From: Andrena cerasifolii
Lineage: Eukaryota; Arthropoda; Insecta; Hymenoptera; Andrenidae
DNA: 64,000 nt
NCBI RefSeq assembly: GCF_050908995.1
Contig: NC_135126.1
Coordinates: forward strand, 12,338,001-12,402,000
Reading direction: 5' to 3'
Positions within the stretch are counted from its first letter, which is position 1. Each line of letters opens with the position of its first letter. The position numbers and the translations under genes were made by a program. Under the pieces are notes generated by a model. That model made no database searches. It saw only the letters and a program-made list of their open reading frames with translations, and had not been told where the DNA came from. This document shows, piece by piece, positions 50,201 to 60,685 of the stretch.

Positions 50201-53200
50201 ATTACGGATGTGAATCTAGAGCTGCGTCTTTTCGACAGATGGACCGTCAATTATACTTTATTAATTGCCCCCCTCTGACACGGTGTAAATGTAGGGGAGA
50301 CCGGGGCTAGTTGACACAGGGGCAGGTTGATACAGACGAGTTATTCCTATGAATTATTACGGCGAATTATTTCCTACGATCCAGCGCGCGTATGTGTACT
50401 ATTACCCGGCCGAAAGAAGATCCCCAAGAGGCGGGCTCGAGCATTACAGTCCGTCGCTATGACGATTGATCGAATCACCTATTTGGGCACATTTTTAAAG
50501 ACGCGGCACACGTATTTTGGTTATTGGCTGAAGTAGGCACATACATTGTCGCACCGCGCGACGAAGAGAGCGAACAAAACACATCGAGATCGGGTGGAAT
50601 AGAGCGATCTGACCGACGAGCGCCAAAGCAATAGCGTAGGCATCTCAAACGGTTAACCATTAATATATAATAACATAAAAATTTCCTTATTTTTCACAAT
50701 ATATTCAGGAAAGTATTATCATTGGTTTGGTTAGATTTTTCTGATTAAAATAAACCCAAACGCAATGTCGCACAGATTGTTTGAAAAATAAGGAAATTTT
50801 TATGTTATTATATATTAATGGTTAACCGTCTGAGATGCCTACGCTATTGCTTTGACGCTTGTCGGTCAGATCGCTCTATTCCACTCGATCTCGATGGGTT
50901 TTGTTCGCTCTCTTTGTCGCGCGGTGCGACAATGTATGTGCCTACTTCAGCCAATAACCAAAATACGTGTGCCGCGTCATTAAAAGTGTGCCCAAATAGA
51001 TGATTCGACCAATCGTCATAGCGACGGACTGTATCGCCCGAGCCCGCCTCTTGGGGATCTTCTTTCGGCCGGGTAATAGTATGTTGACGTTAGCAATCAT
51101 TTTTTAACTATTTCCGTTTATATAGAGAAAAATTGAATAGCTGTGTTCACTTTCCAGTCTGTGTTGAGACGTTATAGAGAATTTTATAACTCGAATTAAT
51201 TTAATAAATGCGTTTTCTCTGGAGCATGTTGATGCAGTGTATCAATTTTCCCCGACTACTTTTGACTGAATTTTGTCCTTTTATTTTGAGGAAACTGGTT
51301 CGAAATTATATCAAAAAGACAAATCGTGGCGAAATGTCGCAAGATATTTTTGAAAAGGCGTGTGTCGCAATAGAAAAAGACTCAATATCATTAAGGCAAA
51401 GCCCGAAAATATACAATATTGACAAATTGAGTTTATTAAGATATATTTAAAAAAAAGAAGAAGATACCTCATGTTAAAGAAGATAGAAAAAAATAAAAAT
51501 CTTTTTCTATGATTGTTCAAAAATCTATTTGGTTTTTAGAATACGTCCTTGCTCATTTTTAGTCTATATTGTTGGAAATGTATCTAGATTAAAATTATAA
51601 TTTTCAAATTTATTAGTTATCCATTAAATGGATACTTCACAGGTTGCCTTCATCCAAATAACATTTTTTCATTCCTTTTGTATGTATTTTCTCAAGTTTT
51701 CGCTTACTATATATTAAAGAGGAAGGACCAAAGCATATTTAAGCATATTTTTTACTAAGTAATTATTTAAAACAAAAATGAAAAAAAAATGAAAACTGAA
51801 TAACGTATCAACTAGCCCCGGTCTCCCCTACTCCTGGATATTTTCTAATTAATTATTCGCGAAACGATCAGCGATGAATAGCGCGGATAACCGAGAAAGT
51901 TGGAATCCGCAGCCCTAGGTGGACAATCTCATGCTGCTTCGAATACGCGCGGCGATGGCTGCGGCTGCTGCTGCGGCTGCACGGCTGCGTTTACGCGTGA
52001 TTACACAGTGATAACAATAAGAATATAGAATATACATATATATTAGCTCATCCACCGGAAACAGATCCATCAGATACTCCATTTACGATTAAGGATACCA
52101 TGAAACACTTGAGACAACAGCGTGGAACGGTTCTATCGAAGCTATCCCCAGAATAATACACCACATCGGCATATCCAGAATTAGTACCTACTATTCTAAA
52201 GATAAGTGACCACCAGACGTATCTATTCTGACGCTTGCTTTGCCCATATGGAGGCACCGAATCTCATCGCGGCGACCCCATTTCAAGGTACATACCTTTA
52301 AGGCCAGGCGGGGCCGATACGCTGACCCGTTTCCGATGGACAACCACGTACGTGGGCAAGGTACCGACAAGATATAGAAAAAGGTGCGCTGCCAGGTGCA
52401 AGAGAACGAAAAGAAAGGTGGTTGTGAACGGCATTTCATTATAGCGGAGCGGGGTGCCGAAACCCGCGGCTCGGCGTTATATCTCTCGGTCTACTTTACC
52501 ACGAACGATCAACTCGGCCGTCCAGAGGACCTCGGCCACGGAATTGCGCGCCAGGCAAGTGTAGTTGCCGGTGTGCGCTTCGCTCACGCGCTCGATAACT
52601 ATGGTACTGGAATGGGCGTCAATGTTGGTTACGCGTAGCCCGGCGGGTGTCTGCGTGTGTCTGGGACCATTTAGGCCGGAGTTGCCGAAGCCAGCTTGAC
52701 CGGGCCCGGCGATCGGCTCGCCGTCCTTGGACCAGGCGATCGCGAACGGAGGATCGCCCTTCTCGACCATGCAAGTTACCTGAGCGCGCACGCCCTCCGA
52801 AAGGTCCTTGTTAAAGCTAAAGGGAGCTATCGTGGGCGGAACTGCACAAAAAAAAAAGATCAAGCGGTGAGCGTATGTCGTCGGTGTATCTGTGTGCGTG
52901 TGCTGCGCGTGTATCCGATGCGCCCCTCGATCGGCAGGCGGCTCGGCCCCCGATGATCTCTCGGCGACGGCGTGGCCCCTGTTGAGAAGCATCCTTCGCT
53001 GGGCGATCAGTAGTCCACGCACGTTTCGGTGGCTCGAAAATGTTCGGTACGCTTGGAGATTGTTTGAGAATGTCGAGGCTTCGTGTATGAGGCGTGACAG
53101 AGTTCGGGGTACGGGCGGGATGGAGGTTGGCTTCGGTTGCTGCAAGGTGAACAGGGTTGTGTTTGGAGATTAATTCAGGGTTAGCCTCTGGGAGAGCGGG

Positions 53201-55044
53201 ACTCTTCATCCTTGTCCAGATTCGAAATTAATAGTTGAAAGCTACGGGTCCAGGATTGCAACTTATTCTCCTAGAAATACCAGTTCTACAAACAGTTGCA
53301 CCGCAATATGCAGATTGTTCGGTGCCTCTGAAACATCTGCGCCACCATGAATTTGAATATTACACTGTGCTACCTAATCCACGGCCCTTTGTACAAAACA
53401 AATTGCAATTTCATTAGCGAATAAACGGAAAGGAAATGCATTCGAATGTATTGCATGAAAACCAAGGAAGCAGCACATCCCTCCACTAATCCCATTGAGC
53501 GCGCTGCCACGCAGTCGTGGCTTGTCGCGATGGAATGGGTTCCGAGAATGGTCCTCTAAGGTCTGCGACGGTGCAAACGGACGTCAACGCCTTAGAAGGA
53601 TCAGCCTCTTCGCGAAGTTTAATAACCCCATTGAAGCCTCGAAATTGATGGCATGGCGGTGTCGTTTGAACGCGGTCCGTGTGCACTATGCCTCGCGTAA
53701 TGGACGTACGCCATCCTAACGTAATGCGATAATATCGGCGCTGCTTATCGACTTGGCTGTGTGCGTCATTACGCGTGCACCATTATATGAATAGGATGCG
53801 CATTAACATGGACGATGTCACCGTGGGCGCTTCGATGCGGTTATCGCACAAATGAATGGCGGTCCCGTAATAGAATAAAGGACCTATTTACGTTAGCGAA
53901 CGTTATTAAAAGACCCGGGTATCGCTGCCGCGCCAGGATTTCATGGATATCGCATGGTTCATCGATTTAATATCTATCCCGCTAACGGCGCGGCCGCTTT
54001 GTCCGCCGTTGGGTCACTGAATTTTCGCTCTGCGCCCCCCCGCACGCATCCCCGATCGCCGCAGGAAAACGACGAAAACGCGTTACCCTTCTTCGAGGGT
54101 TTTCCGCGCCTGGCCGCGGCTCCCGATCCGGCGGGTCCCGTCGCGACGCGGGAACGGCGCGTAATGTCGCGGAACGACAATAATAACTCGCCTCGTTGGC
54201 CCCGGCCAACAGAGATACACGCCGTGGCAGGATATTTAGTGCCCCGGAGGTATTAGAACAGAACGCGGGCGGTTGTTTGAGAATAATTGAGAAGCCGTGC
54301 CGGGGTGGCAGATAGCGTGACGCTGTATGAGTAATGTCCAAAGGGGCGCGCAACCGTGCGCCCGTCGCGTGTACTCGCGCGCAGGGCGCGTTGGCTGCAG
54401 CGAGACAGTTCGGCAAATGAACAAACAAAAAGGCAAGTTCAATGTATGCTTGGCGATAAACGCGCGCGGCGTTTTACCAAAGGGAGCACGGAGGATGAAT
54501 TCTGAAGTTTTGCGTGCCCGACTGGCTTTGCCGTCTTAAATTTAACACCTCAGGTGCCACGGACATCATCCAGATCATTATTCACTGTCGTTCGGCCTCG
54601 AAGCTCACGCGTACGCAACAGATTCGAAGGAAACTTTCAAAGAGGGTCCTGACCAGACGACGGATACTGTCTGCTCTCGGAGGAGCAACCAGTCAGACTC
54701 TTAATATCCCAGGAGGAAAGAATCAGACTATCATTTACTCTGACACTCGCTACGCGCGTACGCACACTGCCGCGCGGATCTTCTCCTCCCCTCCGATGTG
54801 TGTAACCGAGGATGCTGTTTTGGCTCGCCGCTTGTCACAGCGCGACACGTTGAAATCGCCCCTAGGCCGTTCGTTTCGTACGTACGTAGGTTCGCCAGTC
54901 GGGCAAGAGTTTCGTTCGTTCCGCTTGCACTGATTTGTTCGTCTAGAAAGGAGGGTGGTTTTTAATGCCGACCGCTCCGTCGCGCGACAGAAACGAAAAC
55001 GAGGGAAAGCGGAACTGCAGCGGCTGCCAGCGGGTAAGAGAAAC

Positions 55045-55080
<36 letters not shown>

Positions 55081-58000
55081 GGCAGGCTTGCGTGTGGACG
55101 TATGTATATGCAAACGAGCGTGAAAAGAGCGACGGGGGAGGAAAAAGAGAGAGAGTTCTACGAGGCAGAATCCTCGCCCGAGGACGAGGAGCGCCAACGA
55201 TTGATCTTGCGTGCTTTAGCAACGAACTGGAGTTCCGAGCCGGTCGAGAGGTCCTGTCGAGTGCCGCGTGGCGATTAATATCGACGATCACGCGTGCTTT
55301 TCCCTTCGTTTTCCCCTGTCCATTCCACGGCCATCCAGCGTGCCGCGTCAACGACGATTGTGTCGCGTCAATTCGCCCACCGTATGAGGGATGGAGGGGT
55401 CTCGCGCTGAATAATACTCCCGATTAAGAACGTAGCGAAACGGAACGGGAGGTTCGAGGTGATACGCGGGGATGTTCCTCGGTTGCTTCGAAGGGTAGCG
55501 CGGCTGGGGCACCGAAGAAGATTCCCTGACGGACTTGTTAATACGGTGGGGAAACACAAAAGATGGTCGAGATTGTGATCGGTACGATGTAACGAAAAGT
55601 TCGCAGATGAGGAGTGTAGGGTGGTAAAATTTTCAGTCCTGTCCAAACGCTTCGTCAGCGTATGCTGGACACGAGCTTTCCATTGCGGGACGTGTGGTCG
55701 TACGCGTTCACAATGCGACTTCAACGACGACGGCGGTGGCATTCCGGGATCCACGGGATAGAGCATTCAGCTTCTCGATTTTTCTCCCTACAAATCGAGA
55801 GTGGAACGGGGCAGACCACCGTCATCGTTGTCGCGGATTGCACAGGGTTCCGCGGTGTGTCAGAGCGGGAAGAATCGCGGGGGGGAGGGACGTAGAAGTG
55901 TATCCAGGGGGAAACCGTGACGGCCCCTGCGTACCGTGGACCAATAGCGATGCCGTGTAAGTGGTTTTGGCGGCATCGTTGCTCGCAACGCACGTATAGT
56001 TGCCGTTATGAGCGGTGGATGCGCTCTGTATCCTCAATGCGAGATCGAACTCGTCGATGTGGTGGGTGCTGGCCTCCCTGGATTCCAATGGCCTGCCATC
56101 CTTCAGCCAGGTGATCTTCAACGGTGAATCGCCCTCGCTGACCACGCAGGTCACGTGTACCCGCGCGCCTTCTTGTATATGGGCAGGAAAGCTAAACGGA
56201 TGGATTTTAGGCGGTACTGAAAATTACAGGAATCACGAGACATTTTATTTCATCACGGCACCGCGAACAAACCTCCTTTTTGTTATTCCCCATGTCGGTT
56301 TCACCGCCGAGAGTCTCGAGCTCGCGGGACCAAAGAAACTTTCCCCGTGAAATGGGATCGATGCCAGTTTACCTTTTTCTTTTTTTTTGTTCCCCCTATT
56401 TTTCGAAACGGTCGCGAGACGCCGCGGTAACGATTGAAGCGGAAACAAAAGCTGCTCGCATCGATCGTTATCGTTCGACGCGTCGCCGGCTGGCTCGACG
56501 ATGCCAGGGACTTTTGATTGCTCGTTCCTTTCTTTGCCGCCCTCTCGATGCGATAGCTCGACTCTGGCGATTCGATTCGAATAACGTTTTCAATGCTCCG
56601 TGTCCCCTTAAACCGATTACTCCCTTCTTGTCGCTCAGCGAGACGCGCGCGTTCTCCTCTCGACTCTCGAGTTGAATCACAGTATGCAAGGGGTGGTTTC
56701 ATGTATGTGTGCGTGTACAGGGTGTTTCACGGTCGTCGCCTGGACACGACGTTCTTTTCTCGGTTCGATACGGTCGACGACACGTTTTATGTGCCCTACC
56801 TGTGGAAACGGCTCAGCCGTGATTGCTGCGTAAAAATCGTCGATCTGAAACCGTTATTAACCCAAGGAAATGCATCACAGTCATATCGGTTCGGTATCAT
56901 TAAACTGGATATGAACAAATTCATTATAGACAGAATATTTAATACGTTTCGCGTCGATTGGAATAACAGCGCGCGTCGAACAATCGCGGCACGGTCTATT
57001 TGGTATGGCGGAAATCAACTCGACACAGCGAAGCCATAGTTTTTAATTAAACATTCCGATGATAATATTCCAGCCTGAAATGGGAACCATTCCAAACTGC
57101 GAAGACCTACGAGCTTGCCCGCCGAGGGAAAAACGAATCGGATAGAATTTCTTTCGAAGCCGTGGACAGCGATTGCAATTTGCGAATACCGCCGCAAATG
57201 GCGCGCGAAACCGTAGAAAAGACGTCGACCGAGTTACCCGCGAAAGAGTGGAAGACGAATGCGCGGGACAATTATGATCCGTACAGATTCTGGAGGAGGA
57301 CGTCCCGTTTACTTTCCAGGATTTTAGCTCGCAGCCGGCAAGCATGTAACGCCTCGGATGACTTCTCTTCGTAAAGACGACACGATGTCATTGCGTTTCA
57401 GGGGGAGAAACTTCGCGGCCGATTACAGGGACGCTGCTCGTCGACCCGTAGCCTCCCCGCGCTGTCAAAGCAGGGAAAATCCTGACAGAGCGGATCAGCG
57501 CCGACGACGAGATACCCCGAGAGGGCGGCGCGGCGCGACGCACGGTGTTATTCCAATTTAAGCAGATAAAATCACTAGCGGGAGGGCTGTTGTAAAAATG
57601 AAGCAGAGGGAAATAGAACGGGGAAACTTTACCTTTCACTTCGATGTGAACCGTCTGAGAATCGGAGCGGCCCTGCTTGTTTTTCGCTGTGCAGGTGTAC
57701 GCGCCGTGATCGGTGCTGCTGTCGACATGATGCAGCACCAGCGTACCGTTCGGGGACACCTCCTGACGTCGACTCCCTGGCAGCACTTTACCGTCTGCGC
57801 CACGGAGAAACGCTTTTCAGTTCAATGAATCAACTTCCGAGTGGACCGATTCCTCCTTCCGCGAGCGAAGTAAATTGACAGCCGTAGAAGGAAAAGGCGT
57901 AGGAGCTCGCGAAGCACGGAGGAAGGCGAGCGTTTCTTTGGGAAATGAGTCGTCTGACGCGCAGAATTGTTTCGAGGTATGCCGTCGTATTTGAAAGGTG

Positions 58001-60685
58001 GAATCACTTCGAGTAACTGAATCTCCGATGCGTTCTATCGAAATCTGGGGCAACTTTTCCACCGTCGGCACGGTGGCAGGGGGAGGCCACTCGTCAAACA
58101 TGAACAGAGACCATTACAGAAGCTTTATTACCGGCGTTAAGTAAATTTAACTACCCATAATGGTTCCGTAAACCGCGGCCGGGGCGATAAATTACGCTTG
58201 TATTGGCGGGGCTGTTTCCGCGGACATAGAATCACAGCATCTCTGACAGACTTCGCGTGAAACGCTCGGTGTCACGGTGCCGCGCGTAGTCGAGTTTTCA
58301 ATCCGCTTTCGCAGTCGCCGAGTCGTCGACTTTGAAAGTGTTACGGGGAGGGGCGGCGCGGAACGGTATTGCGCTCACGCCGTTATGCTACATCGCTCGT
58401 AAAAGGGAGAAAGTTACCGGTACCGTTTGAAACTTCTCCAGGAGTTCGGTTCATCATTACCAGAAAAGAAACGCTCGAACTTTGCCGCGCAGGGGCTCGA
58501 GCGCCTCGAGTTACCTCGTCCGAGGAATAAAACCCACGATCCGCGACCCCTTCTTCTCGCCCTCTCGCCCTTTCCTCTCTACACCGGCGCGCAGAGCCGC
58601 TCGGGAAAGGGCGTTCATTTAGACTGCTCGAAAAACCGATGGTACTTTCGGTTCCCTCTGAAATTTCATTCGTCCCTTTCGCGCGGAGATTTACGAGGGT
58701 GGCTGACCGCCGACGGTAACTTAATGTCCCGCGAATATTTCAGCACCCTCGTCTCGATGCATGATTTTCGCGGAGCGGCGAGACGAAAAGATGGCGGTTA
58801 AAGGAGGCCGGGAAGGGTTGGAACAGTTTAGAGGGTGGCTCAACGAACGACGCACGAACGCGTCGGCTTTAATGTCTTCGATCGGGCGGGCACGATCACT
58901 GACCTTTCTCCCATGTGACGCTCGCGATTGGGAAACCAGCGACCGGACATTTGATGATGGTGGTTTCGCCGGCCACTGCGGCGTAGTTTCCCATCGGTCT
59001 GACGTGGGGCAGGCCGTAAATGTTGAGAGGAGCCGCGTGGTGCACCTTCGACACCCTGTTCGCAGCCGTGCATCGATATTCCCCGCCGTCCACCACGTGC
59101 ACCACGCTTATGTTCACGTGTGATATTACGTCACCGTGCACTGTTACATACTGTCCTATCATAAACCTGCGAACAAGCACCGGAGGATTTTCGTTACGCA
59201 ACGTTACACCGTTCTCCCATTTATCCAGGGCCGAGCAAAGAGGAATGGAATTCTTCTCGATCTCCTTTCGATTCCGCGACAATGGTTTCGAAAGACCGAG
59301 GAGCTGAATCTTCGTTTGAAGTAGTCGCGTATTTAGAGAATATCGTACTGCCCCATTGTCTCTTAGAGGAGGTAACTAATAGCTTCTAGAGACAAACTTT
59401 CGTCGTAGATGTTTGGGGATATTTCACCAAAAGCAGAATAGGGCCTCGAGGACGCTGAGGAAATTGAACTTTGAGGGACACGTATAATTGGAATTCTGCT
59501 AGATGGAATTATTGTTGACGTAAATTGTCTCTAGAGAGGTCCTTAAGGAATAAGGTGAACGTCCCAATTTCTGCTCATTTAAGAGATAACTCGTCATAAA
59601 GAAGGTGTACAAAATTTGTCTGTGATGAAAATTTGCAGAGTAATTGATTAATTCTTTAGTAATAAATCAATCAATTCAAAAACTATTTAAGAAAGCTATC
59701 TCAAGATTGTTAACTATTAGTAATTTCTAATTAAATATATAATGCTCTAAATGTCCGTATTTCTGCTCACGAAAAATAGAATTGTATGTATTGCCCCAAG
59801 CTCGTGCGACACTCGCGTAAATGTTTAAACAGTAACAATAAATGTTTAGAATTATTTTGTTGCAACTATAGTACAAGCGCAACGCGTATAATAATAAGAA
59901 AAATACGAAATGATCAGAAATGGGGACATCAGCAGAAATTGGGACATTCACCTTAGAGGTGCCAATAGAACAGCGGGGTATAGACGCTTCACACTTTATG
60001 AAATCCAGATGTGAACCACGGAAGCCTGCGTATATATGTACTCAGCGTTTCTACGTCTTCCGTTGCTCAGTGCCGTGCTCTGTAACTGAACTATTCTCAG
60101 CTATTTTAGTTAAATGACTAGATAACGAATTGGCCACCGTGCGTAAAAAAATAACAAAGCGAGATTGTATCGTCGCAAGGCTCCCACACGATCCCGTCAG
60201 ATCTATCATTCTAAATCGAGCGGCTCTAAAAAGTTTAGACTGAACCCGGTTGATTGGTAATTTTCCCCTCAATTGGTTCAGAGAATCGAAGCCCGCAGGG
60301 AGGTATCCGTTCCCACGGGCGGCAGCGTTATAACCGGGATGCTGGTCTGATTTTCTGTCGATCGTAATACCCGCGGTTTAATAACCGAAAATAATTGCGT
60401 ACACACCATCCATCGATTTTTGAGCCTGGCTTACCTCTCCCTGACTCCTTCAAATGGGAGCGAAATTCACGGCGTGACGACTCCCCTTTAACTCGTAATA
60501 TTCCCTATCTGTCAGTGGGAAGTAGAAAGAGGTGTTATACCTGTCGTTCTGGGGCAGAGGAAATCCGTCCAGGCTCCAGGAGAAGTGTGGCGTTGGGTTT
60601 CCTGTGGCGATGCACTTCAGCGAGACCGAGGGACCAGGCTGGATAGTCTGTTCGATGAATTTGTATAGAAGCTGTGGCGCAGCAT
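38082..60685 (-). CDS. Dscam2: Dscam2-like immunoglobulin cell-adhesion receptor, 3' part (Ig5 to stop)
   Basis: Nineteen coding positions are traced on the minus strand, all in phase: 60541-60685, 58904-59166, 57633-57794, then Ig7 as 55935-56216 or 52500-52841, 48024-48329, 47141-47440, 46324-46455, 46017-46156, 44727-44890, 44112-44326, 42864-43451, 42472-42741, 41786-42240, 41309-41582, 41063-41209, 40821-40975, 38991-39210, 38422-38512 and 38082-38334. That is about 1,520-1,540 residues. Domain order is Ig5-Ig9, FN1-FN4, Ig10, FN5-FN6, transmembrane and tail, the exact Dscam plan. Dscam proteins mediate homophilic recognition and self-avoidance of neurites. Only two Ig7 variants and none of the large Dscam1 exon clusters are present, which fits Dscam2. 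Exons for Ig1-4 and the signal peptide lie beyond the window. Several introns host transposon remnants. Confidence 0.92.
38876..38941. repeat. (GA)n microsatellite in a Dscam2 tail intron
   Basis: A run of GA and GAAA units of roughly 65 bp lies in the intron between the exons 38422-38512 and 38991-39210. Confidence 0.9.
41309..41582 (-). CDS. Dscam2: Dscam2 exon: second half of FN6 and transmembrane segment
   Basis: This exon encodes VQKTYTLSELQSGTTYDIRI of the last fibronectin repeat, a short linker, and a single hydrophobic membrane helix (LKLIIPLILSSLAVIAAAGA) followed by FYCFRKR. Only one version of this exon is seen, unlike Dscam1, where the membrane exon is duplicated. Confidence 0.9.
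42472..42741 (-). CDS. Dscam2: Dscam2 exon: Ig10
   Basis: One exon encodes the isolated immunoglobulin domain between FN4 and FN5, with the cysteine pair in VTLPCQTVG and GNYTCYVKN and the core Trp in VTWKQWG. Both ends are phase 1, so the domain is a cassette. Confidence 0.88.
42864..43451 (-). CDS. Dscam2: Dscam2 exon: FN3 and FN4
   Basis: A 588-nt exon encodes two consecutive fibronectin type III repeats, recognisable by QVSWDAPPNSSLNGILKGY and SWQPPLRSNGNITAYNV and by the YxVxVxAxTxxGxG pattern. Both ends are phase 1. Confidence 0.9.
45001..45786. mobile_element. TA-flanked DNA transposon remnant in a Dscam2 FN intron
   Basis: Perfect 25-bp terminal inverted repeats (starting GGGTAAAGGCAGGTAAT at 45001 and ending at 45786) sit between TA dinucleotides (44999-45000, 45787-45788), the Tc1/mariner-type signature. 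Inside is a second inverted repeat with arms of about 80 bp (45087-45178 and 45277-45355). No transposase frame remains. Confidence 0.88.
46017..46455 (-). CDS. Dscam2: Dscam2 exons: FN1, separated by a GC-AG intron
   Basis: Exons 46324-46455 (PPDFPRNLHVIEKGSRYINI through EYKTDT) and 46017-46156 (EVWHDHTFHTTVPG through GRSQASD) make the first fibronectin repeat. Reading phase requires the first exon to end at 46324, where the intron begins GCAAGT rather than GT. Confidence 0.85.
47141..47440 (-). CDS. Dscam2: Dscam2 exon: Ig9
   Basis: A phase-1 cassette encodes VPAQFVEKHRNQTARLGS through AIHLYIQG, with the cysteine pair in ASLRCEAKG and GRYFCIASN and the Trp in ILWKKAG. Confidence 0.9.
48024..48329 (-). 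CDS. Dscam2: Dscam2 exon: Ig8
   Basis: A phase-1 cassette encodes VPPRWVMEPQDVRASEG through VHLTVNG, with the cysteine pair in LVLHCHADG and GFYLCEAVN. It is the constant exon that either Ig7 version must join. Confidence 0.9.
50397..51081. repeat. Long hairpin: 300-bp inverted repeat arms with 85-bp loop
   Basis: Arms 50397-50696 and 50782-51081 are reverse complements with roughly 95 percent identity judged by eye. They begin and end with TACTATTACCC / GGGTAATAGTA, so TA may be a target duplication of a nested MITE. Each arm contains the same 61-codon open frame in opposite orientations. The loop is AT-rich. Confidence 0.85.
51208..51450 (+). pseudogene. Pogo-like transposase N-terminal fragment
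   Basis: An 80-codon frame without a clear start of its own ends in a stop right after a helix-turn-helix-like region (KKTNRGEMSQDIFEKA through SLRQSPKIYNI). Pogo, Tigger and Jerky relatives carry this pattern at their N-terminus, followed by a DDE domain that is missing here. Confidence 0.55.
52500..52841 (-). CDS. Dscam2: Dscam2 alternative Ig7 exon, proximal to Ig8
   Basis: This exon encodes VPPTIAPFSFNKDLSEGVRA through LWTAELIVRG, with cysteines in AQVTCMVEKG and GNYTCLARN and Trp in IAWSKDG. It is 342 nt, begins after phase 1 and ends in phase 1. Compared with the distal version it has a 20-residue Gly/Pro/Thr-rich insertion after the second strand region (GPGQAGFGNSGLNGPRHTQT). Its position matches human and fly Ig7 (VPPFIQPF-type opening). 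It is probably spliced exclusively of 55935-56216. Confidence 0.88.
55935..56216 (-). CDS. Dscam2: Dscam2 alternative Ig7 exon, distal
   Basis: This exon encodes VPPKIHPFSFPAHIQEGARV through YTASLLVHG, with cysteines in VHVTCVVSEG and GNYTCVASN and Trp in ITWLKDG. At 282 nt with the same phases as 52500-52841, it can replace that exon without changing frame, while including both would give two consecutive Ig7 domains. It lies 3.1 kb upstream in transcription order. Confidence 0.88.
57633..57794 (-). CDS. Dscam2: Dscam2 exon: second half of Ig6
   Basis: The exon encodes DGKVLPGSRRQEVSPNGTL through VHIEVKG, with the second Ig cysteine in GAYTCTAKN. It completes the domain begun in 58904-59166 and is the constant exon upstream of both Ig7 versions. 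Confidence 0.88.
58904..60685 (-). CDS. Dscam2: Dscam2 exons: Ig5 and first half of Ig6
   Basis: Exon 60541-60685 encodes DAAPQLLYKFIEQTIQPG and the first half of Ig5 (SLKCIATGNPTPHFSW). Exon 58904-59166 encodes FMIGQYVTVHGDVISHVNIS, the second Ig5 cysteine (GEYRCTAAN), then LPHVRPMGNYAAVAGE of Ig6. The split of these domains across exon junctions is the standard Dscam arrangement. The upstream coding exon is not in the window. Confidence 0.88.
59551..59955. mobile_element. TA-flanked MITE in a Dscam2 intron (Ig5)
   Basis: The left end TAAGGTGAACGTCCCAATTT and the inverted right end (TAAGGTGAATGTCCCAATTT) differ at one base and continue into CTGCT. TA on each side fits a Tc1/mariner-type duplication. 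A third, internal copy of the TGTCCGTATTTCTGCT word is near 59750. No coding frame. Confidence 0.75.

Larger units (their letters stand above)
50294..51828. mobile_element. Pogo-like TA-flanked transposon remnant in the Dscam2 intron after Ig7
   Basis: Terminal inverted repeats of about 22 bp (GGGGAGACCGGGGCTAGTTG at the left; its inverse at the right) are flanked by TA. A plus-strand frame (51208-51450) keeps RNYIKKTNRGEMSQDIF and SLRQSPKIYNI, resembling the N-terminal pipsqueak/CENP-B-type helix-turn-helix of pogo-family transposases; the catalytic domain is gone. A second element (50397-51081) is nested inside. Confidence 0.75.

Noticed and set aside
50475..51003. Two similar 61-residue proteins in opposite orientations
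   Set aside because: They are mirror images produced by the arms of the long inverted repeat and lack any gene context.
52500..56216. A Dscam1-type hypervariable Ig7 cluster with dozens of alternatives
   Set aside because: Only two Ig7-like exons are present between Ig6 and Ig8, and the transmembrane exon is single.
56710..56745. ACAGGGTGTTTCACGG word resembling an end seen in some insect transposons
   Set aside because: No partner end or duplication was found, so it cannot be called an element.
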